Under the pieces are notes generated by a model, which worked only from the letters and a program-made list of their open reading frames with translations, ran no database searches and was not told the origin of the DNA. 64,000 bases of DNA. It comes from Pseudomonas sp. Irchel s3f7 (GTDB lineage: Bacteria; Pseudomonadota; Gammaproteobacteria; Pseudomonadales; Pseudomonadaceae). Within the stretch, counting starts at the first letter, position 1; each line of letters opens with the position of its first letter. The DNA lies in assembly GCF_900187615.1 (NCBI RefSeq), contig NZ_FYDO01000013.1, positions 62,001 through 126,000 of the forward strand, given 5' to 3'. The position numbers and the translations under genes were made by a program. Shown here one piece after another: positions 8,981 through 18,481 of the stretch.

Positions 8981-10791
8981 GCACTTCGGTCCTCGGACGG
9001 TTGCAGGCTCACACCCGGCGCGCCTGCGCGTAGCTTCAGGGTAATCAGTGCGCCGCCTTCCTTGTGGTTGGCGAACGACAGTTCACCGCCGAAGGCGCGC
9101 ATCAGGGTCTCGCAAATCGCCAGGCCCAATCCAAGCCCCTGAGTACGGGTCTTGGTGGTGTAGAAGGGCTCGCTGGCGCGACCAAGGGCTTCCATGCAAA
9201 AGCCGGGGCCGTTGTCGCGAATGTACAGGTTGACGCCTTCGGGCGTGGATTGGGCACTCAGCCAGAGTTTGCGCGGCGGACCTTTTTCGGTCAGTGCGTC
9301 CAGAGCGTTGGCCAGCAGATTGCCGAGCACCTGGCGCAGACGGGTTTCCCCGGCCTCGACCCACAGAGTGGCAGCGGGCAAGTCGCGGATCAATTCGACT
9401 TCCATGCTGCGTCGGCGTTTGGCCAGCAAGGCCAGCGCATCGTCCAGCGCCGGTTGCAGGGCGACACTTTCCGGAGCGTGGCGATCGCGCCGGGCAAAGG
9501 CGCGCAAATGGGCAATGATCGAGGCCATGCGCCCGGTCAATTCGCTGATCAGCTTGAGGTTGCCACGGGCGTCATCGGTGCGCTGGTGGTCCAGCAGCAC
9601 TTCGGCGTTTTCCGCGTAACTGCGGATGGCGGCCAGTGGCTGATTGAGTTCGTGGCTGATGCTCGCCGACATGGTCCCCAGCGCCGACAGTTTGCCGGCC
9701 TGCACCAGATCATCCTGGGCGCGGACCAGTTCCTGCTGAGCCTGTTCGCGCTCCAGCACTTCCTGTTTCAGGCGACGGTTGAGGCCTTCGAGGTCGCTGG
9801 TGCGCTCGGCGACCCGGCCTTCCAGTTCGCGGCGGGCCTTGGCTTCGAAGGCGATGCGTTCGAGGTAATGGCGACGGCGCTGCATCATCAGGCCAAGCAG
9901 CAACATCGCAACCAGCAGCGCTGCGCCGCCGATGGCGACCACCGTGCGTACCGGCCGGTCGATCAAGGTACGCGGGGCGAGAATGCTGACGTTCCAGCCC
10001 GTTTCGGCGATGGGTTGGGTTTGAGTCAGCCAGGCATCTGGATTGAGCTCCAGCGGCTTCGGGTCGCGGGTTGGATAAGGCTGGATCGCGGTGATGGCTT
10101 TGTTTTCTGCTTCGCTCAACGGGCGCGTCGAGCGGAATCGCCACTCCGGGCGTGACGTCAGAATCACCACGCCGTTATGGTCCGTCAGCAGCAGCTGTTC
10201 CGGGGTTTTACCCCACAGGCTTTCGGTGTGGTCCAGGTCTACCTTGACCACCAACACGCCGACGATTTTCTCGCCATCGCGCACGCCCGCCGCGAAGAAA
10301 TAACCGCGCTTGGCGGAGGTGGTGCCCAAACCGAAAAACCGCCCGAGCCGCCCGGCCATGGCTTCGCTGAAGTACGGCCGGAAAGAAAAATTGCGCCCGA
10401 CGAAACTGTCGTGTTTGTCCCAATTGGAGGCGGCCAGGGTTTTACCGCTGGCGTCCATCAGGTACATGACTTCGGCACCGGTCTGGGCGCTGATGTTCTT
10501 CAACAGGCGGTTGGCGTTGCCCTGGGTGACGCCGTCGTCCGGTGCACCGAGCACGGCGCGCAGGGCCGGCAGGTCGCCGAGGATCTGCGGCAACACTTCA
10601 TAGCGGTGCAGGGTGCCCAGCAGGTTGGCGACGTAGAGGTCGAGGGTCTGACGGTTCTGACTGGCCAATTCGCTGCGGTAGTAGCGCTCCGCCAGATGCT
10701 GCAACGGCCAGAGCAGCGGTGCCAGGCACAGTGCCAGCAGGGCCAGGCTGCGCCAACGGGGTCTGGGGGGAAGGGTCGGAGTCATGAGCAT
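8977..10791 (-). CDS. dctB: C4-dicarboxylate sensor histidine kinase DctB
   Basis: A 604-residue membrane sensor kinase. A first transmembrane helix near residues 13-30 is followed by a large periplasmic double-Cache sensor (to about residue 275), a second helix (about 278-298), a coiled coil, an H-box reading SISHELNQPLAAIRSY and a HATPase domain with the N, DNGPGF and GLGLGL boxes. The C-terminus overlaps dctD, so sensor and regulator are co-translated. DctB senses succinate, fumarate and malate. The ATG at 10789-10791 is used; a second ATG two codons later is equally possible. Confidence 0.9.
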   Translation of the reverse strand: MLMTPTLPPRPRWRSLALLALCLAPLLWPLQHLAERYYRSELASQNRQTLDLYVANLLGTLHRYEVLPQILGDLPALRAVLGAPDDGVTQGNANRLLKNISAQTGAEVMYLMDASGKTLAASNWDKHDSFVGRNFSFRPYFSEAMAGRLGRFFGLGTTSAKRGYFFAAGVRDGEKIVGVLVVKVDLDHTESLWGKTPEQLLLTDHNGVVILTSRPEWRFRSTRPLSEAENKAITAIQPYPTRDPKPLELNPDAWLTQTQPIAETGWNVSILAPRTLIDRPVRTVVAIGGAALLVAMLLLGLMMQRRRHYLERIAFEAKARRELEGRVAERTSDLEGLNRRLKQEVLEREQAQQELVRAQDDLVQAGKLSALGTMSASISHELNQPLAAIRSYAENAEVLLDHQRTDDARGNLKLISELTGRMASIIAHLRAFARRDRHAPESVALQPALDDALALLAKRRRSMEVELIRDLPAATLWVEAGETRLRQVLGNLLANALDALTEKGPPRKLWLSAQSTPEGVNLYIRDNGPGFCMEALGRASEPFYTTKTRTQGLGLGLAICETLMRAFGGELSFANHKEGGALITLKLRAGAPGVSLQPSEDRSA

Positions 10792-10948
10792 CGAGCGCCT
10801 GTGGGTACAGGCGCATTATGCCTAGGCTTGCGGGCACCGTCTGCGCGAGAAAACGGCCCTGCAAACGCTCAGTACGGACCGTGGGGGGTTGCGTATCGCC
10901 CGAAGCGGTGGCGATATAAGCGCCTAATAAATTTTCAGGGGTCGTTGT

Positions 10949-13861
10949 ATGCCGCTCGCCACGTTGATTCATCGCGCCAGTTTGCCCAGCCCGCAGGTGT
11001 CTGCGGAGCAGGCGCTTGAGCTGCTTGAGGAACATTACGGCTTTAGCGGAAAGTTGCAGGCCCTGGGTAGCCAGCAGGATCTGAACTTCCGCGTCGACAG
11101 CGACCGGGGGCGTTTCGTCCTGAAAATCTGCCGTGGCGACTATTCGGTACTGGAGCTTCAGGCCCAGCACGCGGGGCTCAAGCATTTGGGCGAGCACCCC
11201 GATGTGCAGGTGCCGCGCGTGATCCCGGCGAAAAGCGGCGCGGACCTGCTTTCCCTGGACGTTGGCGACCAGGTGGTGCATGTCCGTTTGCTGGAGTACA
11301 TCGAAGGCCAGCCCCTGACGAGCCTCAAGTATTTCAACCCGGCAGTGGTGGCGGGTTTCGGTCGCCTGTGTGGCGAGATGGACCTGGCGCTGGCGGACTT
11401 CGATCACCCTGGCCTGGTGCGGACGCTGCAATGGGACGCTCGCCACGCACACGCCTTGATCGCGCACCTGCTGCCGGTCATCAAGGATGAAGCCCAGCGT
11501 CGGCTGATCGTCGAAGCGTCCGAACAAGCCGAGCGCCATTTGCAGCCACTGGAAGACAAGCTGCCGGTGCAGGCCATCCACATGGACATCACCGACGACA
11601 ACGTGGTGTGGCAGCGCGATGCGCTGCGTCACTGGCAACTGCAAGGCGTGATCGATTTCGGCGATCTGGTGCGCACCTGGCGAATCACCGATTTGTCGGT
11701 GACCTGCGCCGCGCTGCTGCATCACGGTGAAGGCGATCCGTTCTGCATTTTGCCGGCGATCCAGGCTTACCACGCGGTCAACCCGCTTCAGCACGAAGAA
11801 CTGCTGGCGCTCTGGCCACTGATCGTCGCTCGTGCGGCGGTGCTGGTGCTCAGCGGTGAGCAGCAAGTCAGCATCGACCCGGGCAACACCTACAGCCGCG
11901 ACAATCTGATCCACGAGTGGGAAATTTTCCGCGTCGCCACATCGGTGCCACTGGCGTTGATGGAAGCAGCGATTCTCTCTTCGGTTGGCCAGACGCTGCC
12001 GGTTATTGGCAGTGAAGGTTTCGCGCCGCTGTTGCCGAACCTGGTGGGGCGTGAGTTTGCCTTGATCGATCTGGGGGTGTTGAGCCCGCATTTCGAGGCC
12101 GGCAACTGGGAGCAGGAAGGCGTCGATCAGCGCCTGCTGGATGAAGCCGTTGCAGCTCATGGGCTGGCGGCCAGTCGCTACGGGCAGTACCGTTTGTCAC
12201 GGACCCGGCCGGACGTCGCGACTGAGCCAGAGACTTTCCCGTTGCATGTCGAATTGCGTGTCCCCCAGGGCTCGGCGGTCGAATCGCCGTTTGCCGGCGT
12301 GGTGCACCAACTGTCGACCGGCGTGCTGCAACTGGACGGCCCGCAACTGAGTGTGCGGCTGTGGGGTGTGACGCCATCGCTGCACAGCGGCGCAGCCTTG
12401 GTCAAAGGCCAGGTGCTGGGTTCGGTCAGCGGCCCGTTGATTGTGCAGTTGTGCCGAGGGGCGTCGATCAATGCGCCGCTGTTCTGTACGCCATCGCGGG
12501 CGGCCGCCTGGCATGCCTTGTGTCCGTCACCGGCGTCGCTGCTGGGGCTGGCGTGTGACGCCGAAGATGAGCTCGACGCAAAGACCTTGCTGGCGCGGCG
12601 TGACGCCAGTTTTGCCCGCACGCAAAAACACTACTACGTCGACCCGCCGCGCATCGAACGCGGCTGGCGCAATCATTTGATCGACATGCAGGGCCGCTCC
12701 TACCTCGACATGCTCAACAACGTCGCGGTGCTGGGTCACGGACACCCGCGCATGGCGGCGGTCGCCAGTCGTCAGTGGTCGCTGCTCAACACCAACTCGC
12801 GTTTCAACTACGCCGCGGTGGCCGAGTTTTCCGAGCGTTTGCTGAAACTGTCGCCCGAGGGCATGGACCGGGTTTTCCTGGTCAACAGCGGTAGCGAAGC
12901 CAATGACCTGGCGATTCGTCTGGCGTGGGCCTACAGCGGTGGTCGCGACATGCTCAGCGTGCTGGAGGCCTATCACGGCTGGACGGTAGGCGCGGACGCG
13001 GTGTCGACCTCGATTGCCGACAACCCCAAGGCCTTGAGCAGCCGTCCGGACTGGGTGCATCCGGTGATCGCGCCGAACACGTATCGCGGCGAATTCCGCG
13101 GCCCGAACAGTGCACCGGACTACGTGCGCAGCGTCGAACACAACCTGGCAAAAGTCGCCGAGCAAAAACGCCAACTGGCCGGTTTCATCTGCGAACCGGT
13201 GTACGGCAATGCAGGCGGTATCTCGCTGCCGCCGGGTTACTTGAAACAGGTTTATGCAAGGGTGCGTGCGCAAGGTGGCGTGTGCATTGCCGACGAGGTG
13301 CAAGTCGGCTACGGGCGCATGGGTCATTTCTTCTGGGGCTTCGAAGAGCAGGGTGTGGTGCCGGACATCATCACCATGGCCAAGGGCATGGGCAACGGCC
13401 AGCCGTTGGGTGCGGTGATCACTCGCCGGGAAATCGCTGAAGCACTGGAGGCCGAGGGTTACTTCTTCTCGTCCGCTGGTGGCAGTCCGGTCAGCTGCCA
13501 GGTCGGCATGGCCGTGCTGGATGTGATGGAGGAAGAAAAACTCTGGGAGAACGCGCAAATCGTCGGCGGGCATTTCAAGGCGCGCCTCGAAGCACTGATC
13601 GATATTCATCCGTTGGTGGGCGCGGTGCACGGGTCCGGTTTTTATCTGGGCGTCGAGTTGATCCGCAACCGCGAAACCCTGGAACCGGCCACCGAAGAGA
13701 CCACGGCGCTGTGTGATCGCCTGCGTGAGCTCGGGATCTTCATGCAACCGACCGGTGATTTCCTGAACGTGTTGAAGATCAAACCGCCGATGGTCACCTC
13801 GCGCCAAAGCGTGGATTTCTTCGTGGACATGCTGTCGAAGGTGCTCGAAGAGGAGCTGTAA
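10949..13861 (+). CDS. APH-type kinase / class III aminotransferase fusion
   Basis: A 970-residue three-part protein. Residues about 25-330 form an aminoglycoside-phosphotransferase-like kinase with the catalytic HMDITDDNVVW loop near residue 210. Residues about 420-520 look like a small beta-rich (M23/lipoyl-like) linker. Residues about 545-970 are a class III PLP-dependent aminotransferase: NSGSEANDLA binds PLP phosphate, ADEVQVGYGR carries the PLP-contacting Asp, and AKGMGNGQP carries the Schiff-base lysine near 811. This architecture is related to enzymes that phosphorylate and then eliminate amino alcohols such as hydroxylysine or ethanolamine phosphate. The substrate here is unknown. 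The -10-like GATATAAG near 10912 may be its promoter. It precedes aguA with a REP pair between. Confidence 0.85.
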   Translation: MPLATLIHRASLPSPQVSAEQALELLEEHYGFSGKLQALGSQQDLNFRVDSDRGRFVLKICRGDYSVLELQAQHAGLKHLGEHPDVQVPRVIPAKSGADLLSLDVGDQVVHVRLLEYIEGQPLTSLKYFNPAVVAGFGRLCGEMDLALADFDHPGLVRTLQWDARHAHALIAHLLPVIKDEAQRRLIVEASEQAERHLQPLEDKLPVQAIHMDITDDNVVWQRDALRHWQLQGVIDFGDLVRTWRITDLSVTCAALLHHGEGDPFCILPAIQAYHAVNPLQHEELLALWPLIVARAAVLVLSGEQQVSIDPGNTYSRDNLIHEWEIFRVATSVPLALMEAAILSSVGQTLPVIGSEGFAPLLPNLVGREFALIDLGVLSPHFEAGNWEQEGVDQRLLDEAVAAHGLAASRYGQYRLSRTRPDVATEPETFPLHVELRVPQGSAVESPFAGVVHQLSTGVLQLDGPQLSVRLWGVTPSLHSGAALVKGQVLGSVSGPLIVQLCRGASINAPLFCTPSRAAAWHALCPSPASLLGLACDAEDELDAKTLLARRDASFARTQKHYYVDPPRIERGWRNHLIDMQGRSYLDMLNNVAVLGHGHPRMAAVASRQWSLLNTNSRFNYAAVAEFSERLLKLSPEGMDRVFLVNSGSEANDLAIRLAWAYSGGRDMLSVLEAYHGWTVGADAVSTSIADNPKALSSRPDWVHPVIAPNTYRGEFRGPNSAPDYVRSVEHNLAKVAEQKRQLAGFICEPVYGNAGGISLPPGYLKQVYARVRAQGGVCIADEVQVGYGRMGHFFWGFEEQGVVPDIITMAKGMGNGQPLGAVITRREIAEALEAEGYFFSSAGGSPVSCQVGMAVLDVMEEEKLWENAQIVGGHFKARLEALIDIHPLVGAVHGSGFYLGVELIRNRETLEPATEETTALCDRLRELGIFMQPTGDFLNVLKIKPPMVTSRQSVDFFVDMLSKVLEEEL

Positions 13862-13870
13862 ACTTTTCCC

Positions 13871-13964
13871 CCTGTAGGAGCGAGCCTGCTCGCGATGGCG
13901 GTTTTTCAGTCGACAAATCTGTGACTGACATGGCCTCATCGCGAGCAAGCTCGCTCCTACAGGG
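13871..13964. repeat. REP pair
   Basis: CTGTAGGAGCGAGCCTGCTC is matched in inverted orientation by GAGCAAGCTCGCTCCTACAG across about 50 bp, directly after the fusion gene. Confidence 0.8.
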
Positions 13965-14138
13965 ATGGGGGTGTTAATCCGATTGTTATCGGCTTTCAAT
14001 ACATGCTTTGAGACAATTCTGACGGGTAACGCTTTAAAAGCCGATATTTATCGGATATAAAGTCGCCATAGTCCACGGCGTGTCCCAATGCGCTTTCCAT
14101 TTCTGTCAGGCATCAATGCCACTCTGGAGTCCTGAGCC

Positions 14139-15245
14139 ATGACCACGTTGAACAGCTCCCCTCGCGCCGACGGTTTCTACATGCCAGCCGAATGGGCACC
14201 TCAAACCCAGGCCTGGATGATCTGGCCCGAGCGCCCGGATAACTGGCGTCTGGGTGGCAAACCGGCGCAGGCCGCCCACGTGGCAGTGGCCAAGGCCATC
14301 GCGCGTTTCGAACCTGTGACCGTGGGAGTTTCCGCTGGCCAGTACGAAAACGCTCGCGCACGTCTGGACGTGCCGAATATCCGTGTCGTGGAAATGTCCA
14401 GCGACGACGCCTGGGTTCGCGACTCCGGCCCGACGTTCGTCATCAACAACACGGGCGAAGTCCGTGGTGTGAACTGGGATTTCAATGCCTGGGGCGGTTT
14501 CGACGGCGGTCTGTATTCGCCGTGGAACCGTGACTCGCAGGTCGGCGGCAAGATCCTTGAAATCGAACGCAGCCAGCGCTATCGCACCGAAGGCTTCGTG
14601 CTCGAAGGCGGTTCGATTCACGTCGATGGCGAAGGCACGCTGATCACCACCGAAGAATGCTTGCTCAACCGCAATCGCAATCCACACATGAACCGTGCGG
14701 AAATCGAAGCGGTGCTGAGCGCAAATCTGGCTGTGGATAAAATCATCTGGTTGCCGGACGGCTTGTTCAACGACGAAACCGACGGCCATGTGGATAACTT
14801 CTGCTGCTACGTGCGTCCGGGTGAGGTGTTGCTGGCCTGGACCGACGATCCGCAAGATCCGAACTACCCGCGTTGCCAGGCCGCGATGAACGTGCTGCAA
14901 AGCAGCACCGACGCCAAGGGTCGCCCGTTCACGGTGCATAAAATGCCGATTCCGGGTCCGCTGTTTGCAACCGAGGAAGAATGTGCCGGTGTCGATCCCG
15001 TCGATGGTACTCAGGAACGCAATCCTACGGTTCGTCTGGCCGGTTCTTACGTGAACTTCCTGATCGTCAACGGCGGCATCATCGCCCCGAGCTTTGATGA
15101 CCCGCAGGACGGTCCGGCGAAAGAGATTTTGCAGAACCTGTTCCCGCAACACGAAGTGGTGATGGTGCCGGGTCGTGAACTGTTACTGGGTGGCGGCAAC
15201 ATTCACTGCCTTACCCAGCAGCAACCCGCGCCGCACAAGGAGTGA
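14139..15245 (+). CDS. aguA: Agmatine deiminase
   Basis: A 368-residue peptidylarginine-deiminase-family enzyme that converts agmatine to N-carbamoylputrescine plus ammonia. The catalytic cysteine lies in GGGNIHC near residue 357; the partner acidic and His residues are in the DAWVRDSGP and ETDGHVDNF segments. It is a single gene here: no aguB (N-carbamoylputrescine amidase) is adjacent. A strong terminator follows. Upstream, ATCGGCTTT (about 13987) and AAAGCCGAT (about 14036) form an inverted repeat that could bind a regulator. Confidence 0.95.
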   Translation: MTTLNSSPRADGFYMPAEWAPQTQAWMIWPERPDNWRLGGKPAQAAHVAVAKAIARFEPVTVGVSAGQYENARARLDVPNIRVVEMSSDDAWVRDSGPTFVINNTGEVRGVNWDFNAWGGFDGGLYSPWNRDSQVGGKILEIERSQRYRTEGFVLEGGSIHVDGEGTLITTEECLLNRNRNPHMNRAEIEAVLSANLAVDKIIWLPDGLFNDETDGHVDNFCCYVRPGEVLLAWTDDPQDPNYPRCQAAMNVLQSSTDAKGRPFTVHKMPIPGPLFATEEECAGVDPVDGTQERNPTVRLAGSYVNFLIVNGGIIAPSFDDPQDGPAKEILQNLFPQHEVVMVPGRELLLGGGNIHCLTQQQPAPHKE

Positions 15246-15318
15246 GTGAGGTCGTAACAGCCTGAGTGGATTACCGGATCGCTCAAGCCAGCGATTTACC
15301 TCTCCTGGCCATGCCCAG

Positions 15319-15350
15319 AACCCGCAGTCCTTAAGGGCTGCGGGTTTTTT
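15319..15350 (+). terminator. Rho-independent terminator of aguA
   Basis: AACCCGCAG-TCCTTAAGGG-CTGCGGGTT forms a clean stem followed by six T residues. Confidence 0.9.
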
Positions 15351-15379
15351 GTATCCACTTGGCCATACTTTGGAAACCT

Positions 15380-15394
15380 TGGCACAGCTCTTGT
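15380..15394 (+). promoter_or_regulatory. Candidate sigma-54 promoter
   Basis: TGGCACAGCTCTTGT fits the -24/-12 consensus TGGCACN5TTGC except for T instead of the final C. It lies about 95 bp before the small ORF at 15490. The loss of the GC dinucleotide at -12 weakens the call. Confidence 0.4.
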
Positions 15395-15489
15395 ATCTGT
15401 GCTGTTGTAACTGGGGGAGGGGAGAGCTTCGATGTTCTGTCATAAACCTTGGATAAGTTAGCCGCTCACAACTGGGAGAGAGCGCTGAA

Positions 15490-15702
15490 ATGAACGCCGA
15501 AGTTAATGCAGTGAACGAAAAGGCGTTGCACCCCCTGGCTGTAAACAGTGAATCGCTCCAGATGATGGCGCACTGGTTCAAGTCCAATGGAACGCGTCCG
15601 ATCAGTGAAACTGATCCGCGCCGGACGATGATCGAGCGCTACCCCGTTGATCTGTTCAGCGAGGCGGAACTGGATGCGTTGTGGGATGTGATGGAAGGAT
15701 AA
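15490..15702 (+). CDS. Small conserved-looking protein, unknown
   Basis: A 70-residue acidic protein without a signal peptide or membrane segment. The gene has a good ribosome site (GGGAGAG), typical Pseudomonas codon use and its own terminator, so it looks real. The middle holds SETDPRRTMIERYPVDLFS. I do not recognise the family. It stands alone between aguA and a siderophore receptor and may be expressed from the sigma-54-like site upstream. Confidence 0.65.
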   Translation: MNAEVNAVNEKALHPLAVNSESLQMMAHWFKSNGTRPISETDPRRTMIERYPVDLFSEAELDALWDVMEG

Positions 15703-15729
15703 GAAGCACAACAACGGATTGATAAAAGA

Positions 15730-15761
15730 AAAGCGCTGCCGGGATGGCAGCGTTTTTTTTT
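15730..15761 (+). terminator. Rho-independent terminator
   Basis: GCGCTGCC-GGGA-TGGCAGCG stem with nine T residues follows the small ORF. Confidence 0.9.
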
Positions 15762-15772
15762 ACCTGAATAGT

Positions 15773-15865
15773 CCCGTAGGAGCTGGCTTGCCAGCGAAGG
15801 CGTCGTGTCAACCGACTTCAACGTTATTGACCCAGCGCTTTCGCTGGCAAGCCAGCTCCTACAGG
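15773..15865. repeat. REP pair
   Basis: CGTAGGAGCTGGCTTGCCAG and its complement are separated by about 50 bp, just downstream of the convergent receptor gene. Confidence 0.8.
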
Positions 15866-15878
15866 TTTTGTGTTGTGG

Positions 15879-17984
15879 TCAGAAGCTGTAGGTGCCCGTC
15901 ACCACTACGCTGCGCGGTGCCCCCGGCTGGATCTGAAATGCACTGGTCGCCGACGAGTAGTACGTCTTGTCGCTGATGTTGTTCAGCGCTGCGCGCACAT
16001 CCCAATCCTTGTGACGGAAGCCGGCCAAGGCATCCCAGCGACCGTAACCTGGTAGCACGGTGGTGTTGAGGTTGTCCGCATAACGGTCACCGACCAGGGT
16101 CAAACCGGTTTCGGCGTACCAGCCCATTTCCGGTTTCCAGGTCAGGAACAGGCTGCCGTTGTGTTTGGCCACATTGTTGATGCGCTTGCCTTCCAGGCCA
16201 TTGTTGTCTTCCTCGATGGTCGCGTCCTGTAGACCCACGCCGCCGCGCACGTACCAGTTGCCGGTGATTTTACCGGCAGCGGTCAGCTCGATCCCGCGGG
16301 AGCGTTGCAGGCCGGAGAGCAGGGTAATGGTTGGATTGTTCGGGTCGCTGGTGCGGCGGTTGTAGAGTTCCAGTTCGTAGATCGCCAGCGTCGTGCTCAG
16401 GCGATCGTCGAGCCAGTCGCTCTTCACGCCGATTTCTTTCTGCTTGGTCAACTCGGGGCTCAAGTCATTGGCGTTGCCGGCTGCGCCCGGGGTGATACCG
16501 ATCAGGCCGCCACCGACCGGCGAGAACGTCTTGGACCAGGAGGCGTAGAAGGAATGATTCTGCAGCGGCGTCCAGACCAATCCTACGCGCGGGCTGGTGC
16601 TGTGGCTGTCACGGTCTTCGGAAATGTTCCGCAGCTTGTTGGTCGACTCGATATCAAAGGTGTCGTAGCGCAGGCCGGCGAGCAATTGCCATTGATCGTT
16701 GAGGCGTAATTGATCCTGCACATACACGGCGCGGCTTTCGACTTCAGTGTGGGAGTTGCTCGACACCTGCATGCGCCCGGTATGAAGCAAGTCGCGGTTG
16801 GGGTTGTACAGGTCCAGCGGCGGTACCGGCGAACTCCCCGCGCCCGAGGTGGCCGCGTTGTACAACAGCGGATCGCGGCGCTGGCTGCCGATTTCGATGC
16901 CAGTAAGCAGGCGATGCTCCAGGCCGAAGGTGTCGAAGCCACCCTCCAGCTCAACGTTGTTGTAAACGTTGCGGGTCGACAAGTCCTGCTGCCAGTGCTG
17001 GCGCGTGACTTTGTTGGTGGCCGGGACGTAGCCGGTGACATAGGTGTTGTCGAAATCGCTATTGAGCTTGAACACGCCCAGGGTCTGACGCAGCTGCCAG
17101 TTATCGCTCAACTCATAGGTGAGTTTCGAGCGCAGGGATTGCGCCTTGTCGTCGATGAAATCGTTTTCGCTGCCGTAGGTCGTATCGCGTCCTACGTCTG
17201 CCGGGCGACCGTTGACACCGGGAATGCCGCGATCCGGCGTCCGGTTGTAGCGGCTGTACTCGTACTGCACCAACCAGTTGAGGTCGGGAGTCAGTTGCCA
17301 GCTCATCGATGGCGCGAACAATTGACGATTGCCGCTCACGCCATCGCGGAAACTGTTTTCGTCCATGTTGCCCATGTTCAGGCGCAGGCTGATGTTCTCG
17401 GAAGGGTCGGTGCTGAGGTCGGCGTACAGGCTGCGCAGATCTTCGCTGCCACCTTGGGCTTCGATCGTCGAGCGGCGACCGAACTCCGGTAGCTTGCTCA
17501 CCCGGTTGACGATCCCGCCCTGGCTGCCACGGCCATACAACACGGCCGCCGGGCCTTTCAGAACGTCAATGCGTTCGATGTTGTGCAAGTCGCGCACGTA
17601 TTGGCTGTCGTCGCGGATGCCATCGAGATAGAAGTCGTTGCTGGCGTCGAAACCACGGATGCGCAAGCTGTCAAATCGCGTATCGGCGCCGCTGCTGACG
17701 TTGGGGATGCCGCTGAGTGCAGTGCCCAAATCGTTGGTGCCGTAGTCCGAGACGTTCGAAGTCTTGATCGAATCGATCGCTTGAGGCACGTAGCGCACCG
17801 GCGTATTGGTGCGGGTCGCCGTATTGGTTTGCGTGACACGCGGGTCATCAGCTTCCGCTTCAGCGCTGACAGACGTGGCAGGCAAAATGGTCGTTGTTGC
17901 GTAGGAAAAACCGGCAGACAGAAAGGCAGAAAGCCCAAGGGTCATGGGCGTAAGACGAAAGGGGGCAGGCATTGCGAAGTGCAT
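15879..17984 (-). CDS. TonB-dependent siderophore receptor (Fiu/catecholate-like)
   Basis: A 701-residue outer-membrane receptor: signal peptide, then the plug domain (about 55-165, including SLRIRGFDASNDFYLDG and LKGPAAVLYGRGSQGG), then a 22-strand barrel ending in the aromatic C-terminus TGTYSF. The plug region resembles catecholate-type ferric siderophore receptors such as Fiu, but the ligand cannot be told from sequence. It uses the ATG at 17982-17984 or the internal one at 17970-17972. A Fur-box-like site about 30 bp upstream fits iron control. No siderophore biosynthesis or sigma/anti-sigma genes are adjacent. Confidence 0.9.
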   Translation of the reverse strand: MHFAMPAPFRLTPMTLGLSAFLSAGFSYATTTILPATSVSAEAEADDPRVTQTNTATRTNTPVRYVPQAIDSIKTSNVSDYGTNDLGTALSGIPNVSSGADTRFDSLRIRGFDASNDFYLDGIRDDSQYVRDLHNIERIDVLKGPAAVLYGRGSQGGIVNRVSKLPEFGRRSTIEAQGGSEDLRSLYADLSTDPSENISLRLNMGNMDENSFRDGVSGNRQLFAPSMSWQLTPDLNWLVQYEYSRYNRTPDRGIPGVNGRPADVGRDTTYGSENDFIDDKAQSLRSKLTYELSDNWQLRQTLGVFKLNSDFDNTYVTGYVPATNKVTRQHWQQDLSTRNVYNNVELEGGFDTFGLEHRLLTGIEIGSQRRDPLLYNAATSGAGSSPVPPLDLYNPNRDLLHTGRMQVSSNSHTEVESRAVYVQDQLRLNDQWQLLAGLRYDTFDIESTNKLRNISEDRDSHSTSPRVGLVWTPLQNHSFYASWSKTFSPVGGGLIGITPGAAGNANDLSPELTKQKEIGVKSDWLDDRLSTTLAIYELELYNRRTSDPNNPTITLLSGLQRSRGIELTAAGKITGNWYVRGGVGLQDATIEEDNNGLEGKRINNVAKHNGSLFLTWKPEMGWYAETGLTLVGDRYADNLNTTVLPGYGRWDALAGFRHKDWDVRAALNNISDKTYYSSATSAFQIQPGAPRSVVVTGTYSF

Positions 17985-18012
17985 CCGAGAGGGTGGTCAA
18001 TTCAAGGGCGCG

Positions 18013-18031
18013 AATGGTAATGCTTGTTATT
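18013..18031 (-). promoter_or_regulatory. Fur box
   Basis: AATGGTAATGCTTGTTATT matches 14 of the 18 specified bases of the palindromic Fur consensus AATGATAAT-N-ATTATCATT and lies directly upstream of the TonB receptor. Confidence 0.6.
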
Positions 18032-18093
18032 TACTTTCGTTAATTGTTCTTGAGCGGTTGGGTGGATTGATTGTTGCTAAGTATGTCCTGATT

Positions 18094-18246
18094 GATACGT
18101 TCCGATTTTTAGACTGGTCCGACTTCAACGCCGAAGACGAACGCAGCTGGCAACTGGGCTACGGCCTGGACTTCACCACCTCCACCAGCGAAGGCGGCAC
18201 CGAGCGCGAGATCTTCAACCAGTTCAAATACGTCGTCCAAAGCGGC
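18094..18246 (+). pseudogene. OprD-family porin fragment
   Basis: The + strand frame reads DTFRFLDWSDFNAEDERSW, then LGYGLDF, GGTEREIFNQ and KYVVQSGPA. These resemble pieces of the barrel of OprD-family porins. A jump between LGYGLDFTT and TSEGGTERE suggests an internal deletion. There is no start, no signal peptide and no C-terminus, so only a remnant of about 50 codons is left. A terminator follows at 18272-18302. The remaining part of 17985-18480 holds the Fur box and hairpins only. Confidence 0.65.
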
Positions 18247-18271
18247 CCGGCCACATCTGGCCTTGAAATAC

Positions 18272-18302
18272 AAAACGCCCGATGCGGTGCATCGGGCGTT
18301 TT
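18272..18302 (+). terminator. Rho-independent terminator
   Basis: AAAACGCCCGATG-CGGTG-CATCGGGCGTTTT forms a 13-bp perfect stem with a T tail. It likely served the lost porin gene and can work on both strands. Confidence 0.85.
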
Positions 18303-18417
18303 GAGACTGAACAGGTGTAAACCTATTTCAGGACTAGACAGTTGATTTGCTCATGTCGCCGAAACTCGATTTCGGTAACACGTCTTTCGAACGTGTCGTC
18401 CGCGGCGAAATGTTCGG

Positions 18418-18456
18418 AAGACGCGTCGCAAAAAGTGAAAAATTGCGACACGTCTT
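18418..18456 (-). terminator. Long hairpin downstream of the DUF3077 gene
   Basis: AAGACGCGTCGCAA and TTGCGACACGTCTT form a 14-bp stem. The one mismatch becomes a G-U pair in the minus-strand RNA, which points to the DUF3077 transcript. There is no long U tract, so it may stabilise the 3' end rather than terminate. Confidence 0.45.
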
Positions 18457-18481
18457 AGCACTTCAAATTGACGCGACGACG

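Noticed and set aside
10598..12160. 520-codon frame opposite the kinase/aminotransferase gene
   Set aside because: Antisense shadow of a gene with intact catalytic motifs.
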